Part shown: in pieces, positions 14,101 through 26,100 of the stretch
How the letters are laid out: the number at the start of each line of letters is the position of its first letter
Position numbering within the stretch: position 1 is the stretch's first letter
From: Pseudacidovorax intermedius
GTDB taxonomy: Bacteria > Pseudomonadota > Gammaproteobacteria > Burkholderiales > Burkholderiaceae_C
NCBI RefSeq assembly: GCF_001476815.1
Contig: NZ_LDSL01000104.1
Location: 1-42,115 of the forward strand
Direction of reading: 5' to 3'
DNA length: 42,115 nucleotides
The notes under the pieces: generated by a model
Told to the model about the DNA's origin: nothing
Seen by the model: the letters and a program-made list of their open reading frames with translations, nothing else
Databases searched by the model: none
Position numbers and translations under genes: made by a program

Positions 14101-17100
14101 GAGGCCGGGCCCTGGGTGAAGGTCGACACGGCCTTCTTGCCCGGCGCGGCGTTGTAGTTGAAGAAGTTCTTGTAGCCGGTGCCGTGGTCCAGGAAGTCGG
14201 CCACGATCTGGCGCTGCTGCGCGCTCAGCTGGCTCCAGGCGGCGTCGGCGTCGGGAATGGGCGCGATGGGCGTGCCCGCATCCACGCCGGGGCCGAACCA
14301 CAGGTCGCCCGGCATGGAATAGAAGTCGAAGGTGTAGCCCAGGGCCTCCGCCACCACCATCTTCTGCGCGCCGCTCAGCGCGTCGAAGCCGGTGCCGGCG
14401 GCCGGCGCGCTCACGCCCGCGGCGGCCCAGCCGATGCGTGCGTTGTCGTAGTCGTAGGCCGGGCCCTGCGTGAAGCCCGTGAGGACCGCCATGGTGCCGT
14501 CGGCGGCCGTGCGCGTGAACACCAGGCCGTCGTAGGTGGCATAGCCCAGCTGCGTGGCCACGGCCTTCTTCTGCGCCAGCGTGAGTTGGTCGAAGCCGGC
14601 GTTGGCCGCCGGCGCACCCGCGTCGCCCCAGTGGATGTCGGCATTGCGGTAGGCGACCAGCTCGCCTTCGGTCAAGGCCGTGCGGAAGGTGTGGGTGGCG
14701 GCATTCCAGTAGCCGCCCTGGTCGTAGGTGGTGTAGCCCAGCGAGGCCACCAGCGTGGCCTTGGCCGCATCGCTCAGCGCGTCGAAGGGCGTGTAGTTGG
14801 CCAGCGAGACGGCGCTGGCCACCGAGGCCAGCGGCGTGTTGCCGGCGCCGAACAGCGAACGCAGGTCCACATGGATCTGGCCCTGGTTCAGCGCCGAGAC
14901 GATGGCCGCGAACTTGCCGGCATCGCTGGTCGAGGCCAGGGTCTTGCCCGGCAGGGTGTCGAAGTAGTCGGCATGCGGGTCGCTCACGGCGCCCGCATCG
15001 ATGCGCAGCGCGCCGGCCGCCACCAGGGCGCCGGAGAGCATCAGCTCGCCCGCGGTGCTGATGGACAGGGTGGCGCCGCCGCCGACCAGCAGCGGCGTGA
15101 GGCCGTCGGCCGCATAGCGCGCGCCGGACAGCACGGCGCTGCCCGACAGCAGGCCCATGGCGCCGGTGGCGCGCAGGTCGATGGTCGAGTTCGCGCCCTC
15201 GGCGGACAGCACCGCGCCCTCGAGCAGCTTGAAGGAGGTGCCGGCCGACAGCTCCATGCGGGCACCGGCGCCCAGCGCCTGCACGCTGGCGGCCATGACC
15301 ACGGAACCCGAGCCGGCCATCAGCACCTGGCCGCCGTCGGTCAGGTTGCGGATCACCGCGCCCTTGTCGGTGGTGATGCTGTTGGCCTCTGCGCCATAGC
15401 TCACCATGGCGCCCTGGCCGGTGGTGCCGGCGACGCGCACGTCCACCAGCGTATCGGCCGTCAGCCAGCCGCTCACCAGCAGCTGCTCGGTCAGGCGCAG
15501 GACCGTCTCGCGCGCATGCACGCCCGAATCCGGCGCGCCCATGGGCGTGCGCAGGTTCTGGCGCTGGACGTCCATCAGCCGCGCCTGGAAGCTCAGGCGG
15601 TCGGTGGACTGCACGTCGCCCACGATGTCGATGCGGTCGGCGATCAGCGTGGCGCCGTCGCGCAGCATGGCCGAGTAGTGCTCGGTGCCGATGGTGGCGT
15701 CTTCCACGTCGCCCACGTACATCGCCACGCCGGCGGCGCGGTGGCCGATGGTGATGCCGCTGAAGCCGTCCTTCAGCGCCGACAGGTCGCGCATGCCCAG
15801 CTCGAGGTAGCCGGTCTCGATGCCGAAGGAATAGTCGCCGCCGAACAGGCCCTGGGCCGCCGCGCCGATGCGGTAGCTCTGGCCGATGGACCAGGTGCGG
15901 ATGCTCAGCGCGCCGGTGCCCGACACATGGTCGTCGCCCGAGGCGAAGTCCACGTCGTCGGCCACGATGGCGATGCTGCCGCCGCCGGTGCCCGTGCTGA
16001 GCTGGCCGCTGGCCAGGGTCAGCGCCGCCTCGTGCGTCGCCAGCTGGATATCGATCAGGCCGTTGGGCGTGGTGAGGCCGCCGGCCGCATAGCCGTCGGC
16101 GACGATGGACAGGCCGTCGAGCTCGCGCACGACGATGTCCGAGAAGCCGGCACCCGCGGTGCCGCGGTTGACCACGTTGAGCTGGTCCACCTGCGTGGTC
16201 AGCGTGCCGCGCAGGCCGGCCGCGTCGATGCTCAGCATCGCCTCGGGCAGCTTCAGCAGCGTGGCCTGGGTCACGTCCACGACGCCGGCGCTGGACAGGT
16301 GCAGCGAGGTCTTGCCCCAGCTTGCGCCGCCGGTCATCTTGAGCGCGGTGCCGGTGCTGGCGGTGTCGGTCACCTCGATGCGGTCGAGCGCATCGTCGAA
16401 GTTGATGACGCGGTCGCCGCCGTTGATGGTGGTGGCGAGCTGGTGGTCGCCCAGCACCAGCGGCGTGCTGCTGGAGAAGGCGCTGAGCACCAGGCGGTCG
16501 TAGTCCGAGCCGCTCTTAAGGTTGAGCGTGCCGGGGCCGGTGACGTAGATGGTGTTGTTGCCGGTGCCGGTCTCGACGTTGTTGGTGCCGGCGCCGACGT
16601 AGATGACGTCGTTGCCGCCGCCGCTCTTGATGGTGTTGACGCCGTCGCCCATGTCGACGATGTCGGCGCCGTCGCCGCCCACGAAGCGGTCGTTGCCTGC
16701 CCCGCCCTCGAAGCGGATGCCGCCCACGTCGCCGCTGGCGAACTGGTCGTTGCCCGCACCGCCGCGCACCACGCTGCCGGCGCCGCCGCCGAGGATGACG
16801 AAGCTGTCATTGCCCTCGCCGCCGTCGAACTGAAGCTGCGCGCGCACGTGGCGGCCGACGTAGATCGAGTCGTTGCCGCGGCCGCCGTTGGCCACGATGT
16901 GGTTCACGTTGGTGAAGCTGGCCGACTCGCCCAGGGAGCTGACGGTGACGACGTTGCTGTCCTTCTCCTGCTCGACCGTGTAGGCCTCGCCGATGATGTC
17001 GTCGTAGACCGTGTTGCCGTAGCGGTTGCTCGTGTCGCCCATGTTCAGGTAGAGCGTGTCGCCCACCTGGTAGGCGATGCGCGGCGGATCCGCCCACGAC

Positions 17101-20100
17101 CACTTGAAGCTGCCCGACAGGGTGATGCCCATCACGGTGACGCGCGCCGCCATGTAGGCGCTGGCGGCGTTGATGTCGATCTCGCCGCGGAAGCCCGCCA
17201 GCGTGAAGTCGATGGAGAACAGGCCCAGGTCGATCTCGAAGTCCAGCGAGCCCCAGGCTGCCGCCGCGAAGCGCGGCGCGCTGCTCAGCGTGAGCGACAC
17301 GCCCGCGTTCAGGTGCAGGGGGCCGAGGTGGATGTCGATCTCCGCCTTGCCGCGGATCTCGAAATGCCCTTCCGAGTCGACGTAGCCGCCGACGTCGATG
17401 GTCAGCGCATTGAAGAAGTTCAGGCTGCCGTCGAAGGACAGCTTGAACACGTTGTCGATGACGCTGATGCCGCCCTTGAAGTCGACATTGAAGGTCAGCA
17501 GCTTGATGGCGCCCACCAGCTGCATGTCGAACAGCGTGTTGGCCTTCACCACGTTGCCGTGCAGGTCGGTGTAGTCGCTGCTGCCGGTGTTGATGCGGAT
17601 GTCCGCACCCGCACGGATGGTGACCGGGCCCGCGCCCAGTTCCACGTTGGTGTGCAGGTTCAGCGCGAAGACGGGGCTGCCGCCCTCCATCAGGAAGGCG
17701 GCCGAGCCGCCCACCTTGACCTGGCCGAAGCCGGCCAGCTCCATGGTCATGTCCATGGCCGCCTGCACGCCGCGCGCGTCGATCAGCAGGTCCATGGCAC
17801 CCGACATGCTCACCGGGCCCACGGCCACGCTGGCCGAGCCCGAGATGCGCAGCATCTGCGGCGACAGCATGACCGTGCGCAGCGGATTGCCGTGGCTGTC
17901 CAGCGCCAGCGTGCGCACTTCCTGCTGCGTCGCGGTGGTGTTGATCTGCAGCAGGAACTTGCCGGTGACGGTGAAGATGCCGCCGCCGTCGATCAGCGTC
18001 GAGTTGGGGCCGGAACCTCCGACCTCGAAGGCGCCGTAGATGCCGGTGTTGGCCGGCGTGTTGGGGTCGATCAGGATGCCCAGCGTGCCGGTGACCGACA
18101 GCGGCTGCAGCAGCGGCAGGTCGAGCGTGGCGGTGGCGCCCAGCTCGGCGCGCACGGTGCCGTCGACCACCGAGACGATGACGCTGAAGTCGCCCTTGAG
18201 CGACAGCGCATGGTCCAGCAGGTCCATGGTGCCGTGGCCCACCACGGCGGCGTAGGGGCCCACCCAGCCCGGCTTGCCCGGAGGCGCCGCGCCGATGGTG
18301 AAGCTGTCGAAGCCGGTGAGCGCCCGGAATTCGTCCGGCACCACATAGGTGATGTCGCGGCCGAAGGTGTTGAGCGACAGGTCCAGGTCGGCGCGGATGT
18401 CCACCACCGAGCCCAGCGTCAGGTTGGCGTCCAGCGACAGGCGCGCGGCGACGCCCGGGTCGCTGCCGCCCTGCACCACGATCAGGCCGGTGCCGTGGCG
18501 CTTGAGGTTCAGGCCGTCCGGCCCGATCTGCACCATCACGTCGGCGAAGGCCGTGAGGCCGGTGCTCTGCGAGAAGCGGAAATCCAGCACGCCGGTGGCC
18601 GTGACCAGGCCGAACAGGTTGAGCTCGACGCGGCCCTTGATGCGCAGCAGCTGCTCGTCGTAGTTCAGCACGATGGGGTGCGCGGCATCGCCGGTGGCGA
18701 TGGCATAGCCCGGCTGCACGACGCCATTGACGTCGCGGTACGACGCCTTGCTGTAGTCGATGGCGGCGAACTGGAAGGACGCGCTCACGTCCTCGGTGAA
18801 GGACACGCCGGTGTGGATGTCGCCGCTGAGCTTGCCGATGCTGAAGGTGGCCCGCGCGCCGAGGTTGATTTCCATCGACAGCAGGTCGGCCGTCATGTCG
18901 GCACCGGTCACGCCCACCAGGTCGATGGAGTCGATGGTGGCATGGCCGGCGACGTAGGCGCCGACGCTCACCGAGGTCAGCCCGACCTCCAGCTCGCGGG
19001 AGACCACCAGGCCCAGGTTCAGGTTCTTGACCGCCAGGCCCACGGCCGAGGTGTTGGGCGAGTCCTTGGGCGTGATGCGGCCGTCGTTGTCGGAATCGCG
19101 CCAGTAGCCGCCGTAGCCTACGAAGCCGTAGGCCTGGCTGATGCCCAGGGCCAGCGAGGACACGTTGGTCTGCACGCCGTTGGTCAGCGTGACGGCCTCG
19201 GAGCCCTTCTTGGTCAGCGCCATCGACGCCGACAGCTGCAGGAAGCCGCCGATGTTGATCTCGGCATAGCCGATGGACGCCTGGATCAGCTCCTCGTTGA
19301 AGTCGATCAGGATGGTGTGGCCGCCACCGGCCTGCACCTGGAAGCCGGGCTTGGTGCCGGCCGGCGCCTTGGCGTCCACCGGGAAACTGGTCTCCCAGTT
19401 GATGGACGGCGGGCCGAGGAGCTGCAGCGCCAGGTTGATGTAGCCGCCGGTCGGGTCCTCGGGCAGCACGAAGGTGTTGATGTTGACCGACACGTCGTGC
19501 AGCTGCGCCGACAGGATCGAGTCGGGGATGCCCACCAGCTGCGCGTAGCCCACGTCCGCCTTGACGGTCAGGAAGCGCGGCGACACCTGCTCCAGCGCCG
19601 GCAGCAGGGTCATCAGCGCCGGGGTGGAGATGACCACCGCGAAGTCGACGTTGCCGATGGCGATGCCGATGGCGCCCTCGTTGGTCGGGTCGTTGTTGTC
19701 GATGCGGTCGTTGTTGTCGGTGGCCGAGTCGTAGCGGTACGGGCCGCCCACGCCGGCAAAGCCCTGCAGGTCGTGGCCGGCCAGGGTGATGGTCTCCATC
19801 TGCAGCTTGAGCGTGGAGCTGGTGCCCAGCAGGGTGCCCGCTTCGTTCATCAGCTTCTGCAGCGCGCCCAGGTTCACGTCCGCCATGAAGCGGTCGCCCT
19901 TGCGGAAGGCCAGCGAGCCCGACAGGCTGAGGAACTGCGACACCTGCAGCTCGGCATAGCCGATGTCCACGCCCAGCAGCTGGGTGCCTTCGAAGTTGAG
20001 GTAGACGCCGGTGCTCGGGCCGGTGCGCACCTTGAAGCCGTGCTGGTTGGTGACCGGATCGACGATGGAGCTGAAGTTGGCTGTGGACTTGAGCAGGCCG

Positions 20101-23100
20101 CCGAACAGCAGGCCGCCGTAGTTGACCTCGATGGTCACGTCCTCGGCGCGCACCTTGAGCACGTCGCCCATGCCGTAGGTGGTGGCCTTGTCGGCATGCA
20201 CGTACAGCGAGAAGAAGTTCTGCGCGTTGAAGAACTGCGGCAGGTCGGCCTTGAACATGGAGAAGCCCACGTCCACGCCTTCCACGCTGAAGCCCACCAG
20301 GTCGTTCGGGTTGGTGATGCGCAGCTTGCCCGGCTGGCCGGTCACGGCCTCGTAGTGCGGGTTGCCCACGCCCACGTAGGCGTAGACGTTGCTGGCGCCG
20401 AAGCTCAGGCCCTTGAAGGTGACGCCGTCGATGGTCGAGTAGTCGCCCGAGACGCCGCCCAGCGCCTTCAGGCCGTCGATGACGGCCGCCGCGGGCGTGC
20501 CGTTCAGCAGCGACTCCACCGACGCCAGGTCCGCCGGCAGGCCGGTGTACATCTTGCCGGTGAAGGTCTCGCCGATGTTCAGCTGGAAGTCGCCGCGCAG
20601 GTGGACGAAGTCGCCCAGGTCCAGCGACAGGTTGGGCAGCTTGAGCGTGCCCATGATGGTCGGCAGCTTGCCGTCGAAGCCGATCGAGATGTCCAGGTCG
20701 CGGATGAAGGAGATCGCGCCCTTGAGGAAGTCGAAGTTCGGCGACAGCGTGGGCAACATGTCGCCCAGGCCCGACAGGCTGATCTTCGGGAACAGGTTGC
20801 CGGTGTCGGGCAGCGTGAAGTTGAAGTTGAACCCGGCATCGATCTTGATGAGATCCATGATGCCCAGGTGGGCCGTCATGCCGATGCCCAGCGTGTTGCC
20901 GCTGAAGCCCAGCACCAGCTTGTCGGTGGTGCCGATCGGCACTTCCAGGCCCTTGCCGCCGTCGATCTTCGACAGGTCGGCATAGAAGCCGGGCAGCGGG
21001 TACTGGCCGGCGAAGGCGCCGTTGAAGGCGAAGCGCAGGTCGGTGGCGTTGAGCGTGAGCCAGGGGTCGGTGCCCACCAGGCCCGCGAAGTCGGCCTTGG
21101 CGTCCAGCGCGAAGAACTTGGCGGGGCCGGCGGCCGGCATGTTGGCGCCCAGCGAGGGCGAGAGCATGGCCAGCGCGAAGTCCAGCCCGGTCACGGCCAG
21201 GCCGATGGCGCCGCTGCTGATGCTGCCGTCGGCCTGGATGTGGCCGTTGATGCCGGCGAAGGCGCTGACGTTCTTGCCCGCGACCACCAGGGCCTCGGCG
21301 GGCATGCCCAGGCCGAAGCCGGGGCCGTGGAATTCCACCTCGTCGAGCGTGCGCTTCTGGAAGGTGAAGCCGCCTTGCAGCGCCAGGATGCCGGCGATGG
21401 AGGCGGTGGCCTTGCCGACCGAGGCCTCCAGGATGGCGTTGCCATAGTCGATCACCATCGGCGCGCCGCCGGTGGCGATCTCGCGGCCCTTGCCGCCGTT
21501 GGAGAAGTCGGCGATCAGCCCGGTGCGGTTGCTGATGTTGATGCCGACGTTGACGTCCTGCAGGTCGAACTGGATGAAGTCCGAGCCGAAGCCGACGAAG
21601 CCGATCTGCTCGCCATGGGCCTTCATGCCCACGAACTTGGCGCCGGCGGCCAGGGCCGACAGCGGGTTGGACGGATCGATGGCGTTCTTCGCCGTCAGGA
21701 TCGTCATGCCGAAGTCGAAGTCGCGGATCAGCAGGCCCACCGACTCGGGGTTCAGCGCGTCGGCGCTGTTGATCTTGCCGTCGCCGTTGGTGTCGCGCAC
21801 GAAGGGCTTGTTGACGCCGACGAAGGCGGTGACGTTGTTGGCCCCGATCTCGATGGCATTGGCCTGCACGTTCGGGATCACCACGTTGCCGACGGTCTTG
21901 ACGTCCAGGCTGGTGGCGCCGCTCATGCGGAAGGCGAAGTCGCCGGAGACGTAGACGAACTTCGACACCGTCAGCAGGACGTCGTGCACCGTCGCCTGCA
22001 CGAAGGCGCCGCCGGCGTAGTCGATGGTCAGCTCGGTGGCGCCCGCGCGCACCTTGAGGGGCTGCGCGCTGTGGGCGAAGTCGATGGAGGGGCGCGAGGC
22101 CGGGTCGGTCGACCAGCCGGTGCTCCAGTTCATCTGCACGTCGATGCGGCCGCTGGACAGCTCGAAGATGTCCGCGCCGCCGGCCACGATGAACTCGTCG
22201 GCCGAGCCATCCACCGCGATGAACTTGGGCATCACCTTGGCGAGGCGGCCCGTGGGCGTGAGGATGGCGAGCGCCAGGTCGATGTTCTTGACCGCCACGC
22301 CGAACACGCCGTCCTGGTCGCGGATGGGCGTGGTCGACTGGAAGTCGGGCGTGCCGTAGCCGACGAACACGTTGGCCTGGCTGACGCCGATGGTCATCAT
22401 CTGCATCTCGACGTCGTCGATGTGCGTGAAGTCCGACGACACCTTGCCGCCCGAGGCCAGCACCTGCGCCACCGAGCCGGCCGCCAGGCTGGTGAGGGTG
22501 GCGCCGGTGTCGACGCGGAAGGACTGGCGCCGGCCCATCTCGAAGCTGAAGCCGCCCTGGATGTGGACGAAGTTCTGCACCACGATGGTGGCGCGCGCCA
22601 CGTCGACGCCGATGTAGCCGCTGGCGAAGGCCAGCGCGATGGGCGCGTTGCCCGTCTGCACCAGCAGGCCCGCCGCGCCGAAGGTGGACACGAAGTCCAC
22701 GTAGGGGCGGATGGTGGGCGCACTGCTCCAGGCGGCGCCGGAGTTGGCGCGCACGCTGGCGCCTTCGGCCGACAGCGTGAGGAAGCTTTCGAGGCCGACG
22801 AAGGCCACGTTGTCCACCGAGGCGGACAGCGCCCACAGCGTGCCGACCTTCTTCGTCGGGTCGGTGAACATGGCCAGGGCCATGTCGAAGTTGTCGATGA
22901 CGAGGCCGGTGGCGTCGCTGCTGCGGCTGTCGCTGACGCCGTCGCCGTTGGTGTCGATGAAGTACGGACCGGCGCCGACGAACATCTTCACGTTCGACAG
23001 GCCGATCGTGGTCACGTTCATCGCATAGTTGTCGATGCGCGAGCCGTCGGCGCTCACGGTGCCGCTGCCCAGGCCCAGGCTGTGGGCCTGCACGGCGCTG

Positions 23101-26100
23101 AGGCCGGTGACGATGTCCACGCCCACGCTGCCGCCGCGGCCCACGGAGAAGCCGCCTTCGACGTGGAAGAAGTCGCCGATGGAGATCAGCGCGTGCTGCA
23201 CCTGCACGCCGAAGAAGGCGCCGTTGAAGTCGAACTTGACCGGCGTGCCGCCGGTGGCCACCTCGAAGCCGCCGGTCGAGCGGAAGCTGCTGGCGAAGTC
23301 GATGGTGGGCGCCACCTTGACGGCGGCGCTCCAGTTGGAGCCCGAGTTCAGCTGTACCTCCAGGCCCTGCACCTGCAGCTGCATGAAGCCCCAGTCGGCG
23401 TCGACCGGCTTTGCCCACGAGGCCTTCAGGCTGTACATCAGCGGCACGACGCCCTGGGTGTCCTTGAAGGCGGCGAAGGCGACGTCGATGCCCGACAGCG
23501 TGAACAGCGGGTCGCTCGTGTCGCCGACCTTGATCACCACGTTGGACGCGCCGATGGTGATGGCGTTGACGGCCAGGCCGGTGATGCGCGAGCCGTCGGT
23601 GCTCAGCATGCCGTTGGCCAGGCGGCCCAGGCCCAGCGACGCGGCCTGCAGCCGGTCCAGGCCGGTGTTCACGTCCACCAGCGTGGTGGTGCGCTCGAAG
23701 GCGAAGCCGCCCTCGATCTGGAAGAAGCCGCCGATGTTGAGCAGCGCGTGATCGATGTTGACGCCGATCATGGCGCGGCTGTAGTCGATCGCGATGGGCG
23801 CGCCCGAGGTCGGGATCGAGAAGCCGCCGTTGAAGCTGGTGGAGAAGTCGACGTACGGGTTGAGCACGCCGGTGGCCGTGGTGCCCCACTTGCCGCCCTG
23901 GTTGACGTCGATGCTCAGGCCGTCGGCCGCGAAGCGGAACACGCCGCCCAGGTCGATGTCGATGCTGTTGTTGTAGCGCACCTGCAGTGCGTACAGCTTG
24001 GGAATGACCGACAGCGGATCGGCCGCCAGGGTCGAGTCGAACATGGCCAGGCCGACGTCGATGCGGTCCAGCTTGACGCCGAAGGCATCGGGGTTGAGCT
24101 GCTCGCCCGCGTCGCGGATGCCGTTGTGGTTGGCGTCGATGAAGTACGGGCCGAGGCCGGCGAAGACCTCCAGGTTGCTGCCGCTGAGCAGCAGGGCCGA
24201 GACCTCCAGGTCCTCGATGCGCTTGTGGTCGGCCGACAGGCCCTGCACGCGCGCCAGGCCGCTCGCCAGCGAGGCCGGCAGGTTGCCCGCCGGCAGGCCG
24301 GTGGCCACGTCCACGTGGGTGGTGGCCAGCTGCTCGAAGTAGAAGCCGCCGCTGATGTAGATGTAGTCGGAGATGGCCAGGGTGGCGCGGCCGATCTGCA
24401 CTGCGGTGGTGTTGCCGCGGCTGCCGTCCATGTCGAGCAGCACGCTGCGGCTGCCGCCGATGTCCACGCGCAGCGGCGAGGCCTTGAAGTCGATGACCGA
24501 TTGGCCGGCGAGGCCGGCGCGGTTGATGGTCAGCGCCACGTCGGTGGCGGCGATGGTCAGGGCGTCGATGCCCAGGAAGCGGGCACCGGCCGCGCTGGCT
24601 TGCAGCGCCGTCCAGTGGCGGGTGGCGTCGGCCTGGCTGGTCATGAGCGCCAGGGCCACGTCCACGCCGTCGAGTTCCACGCCCAGCGCGTCGGACGTGC
24701 CGCCGTTGACGCCGGCGAAGGCATGCACGTTGCTGGCGCCGATGGTCAGCAGGTTGACGTTCACCCGGCTCGCATCGGCCAGCTGCACGGTGGCGGTGCT
24801 GGTCTGGATGGCGAAGTCGCCCGAGACCTGGACGAAGCCGTACAGGTCCACCACCAGCTGCGCGCTGGCCTTCATCAGGGCGCCGTCGCTGCCCCTCATG
24901 TCCAGTGCCAGCGTGCTGCTGCCGCCGGTGGCGATGGCCAGCTGCGTGGCGCCGGCGGCATAGTCCACCACCGTGTTGTTGGCCACGCTGGTCGACGAGC
25001 CGGACTTGTTGATCGCCACCGCGATGTTGGAGGCCGAAACCGTCAGGTCGCCGGCACCGACGATGGCGGCGCCGCCGGCCGTGGCCTGCAGGCTGGTCCA
25101 GCTGCGGGTGCCGCCGTGCTCGTGCATCAGCGCCAGGCCGAAGGTCACGTTGCTGAGCTTCAGGCCCATCTGGTTGGCGGTGCCGCCGTTCAGGCCGGCG
25201 AAGGCATCGACGCCCGAGGCGCCGAGCGTCAGCAGGTCGACGTTGGCCGTCGTGCTGTCGGAGAGCTTGACGGTCTGGCTGCTGGTCTGCAGCGCGAAGT
25301 CGCCTTCGACCTGGAAGAAGCCGTAGAGGTCCAGCGACAGGTGGGCGCTGGCCTGCAGCAGCTCGCCCTTGGCGCCGGCCATGTCGAGGTGGATGGGCGC
25401 GCCGCCGGTGACCACCGTCAGGTCGGTCGCGCCGCTGGCGTAGTCGACCACGGCGTCGTTGACGACGCTGGCCTGGTTGATCAGCACCTTGAGGCCGCTG
25501 GCGGACAGGTTGATGTCCCCCAGGCCCACGAAGCCGGCGCTGCCGGCGCTGGCCTGCAGCGAGGTCCAGCTGCGGCCGGTGGCCGCCTGGCCGCTGGCCG
25601 CGCGCTGCGTCATCAGGGCCAGGCCGAAGTCGACGTCGTGCAGTTGCAGGCCGGAGGCGCTGGCCGTGCCGCCGCCGACACCGGCGAAGGCCTCCAGGTC
25701 GGCACCGCCGATGGTGAGCATGTCCACGTCCACCGTGGCGGCGGGCGTGCTGCCGTGCGCGGCCAGGGTGACCTGGCGGCTGCTCTTCTGGATCGCGAGG
25801 TCGCCTTCGACGTGGAAGAAGCCGTACACGTCCACCGTGAGGTGGCCCGAGGCCTGGAGCAGCTTGCCCTTGGCGCCGTCCATGCTCAGCTGCAGCGGCG
25901 TGGTGCCGGTGCCGGTGGCCACGGCGAGTTGCGTGCCGTGGGCATAGTCGACCACCACGTTGGCGCCGGCGCCCGTCTGGCCGCTCTGGTTGACCAGCAG
26001 TTCCAGGTCGGTGGCGCGCAGCGTCACGTCGGAGATGCCGACGAAGGCCACGGAGCCGGCCTTGGCCTGCACGCTGGTCCAGTTGCGGGCGGGGGCCGTG

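Noticed and set aside
16900-19060. AsmA/TamB or bridge-type lipid-transfer groove
   Set aside because: Only a general strand alternation is shared; no diagnostic motif was found, so this was not called.
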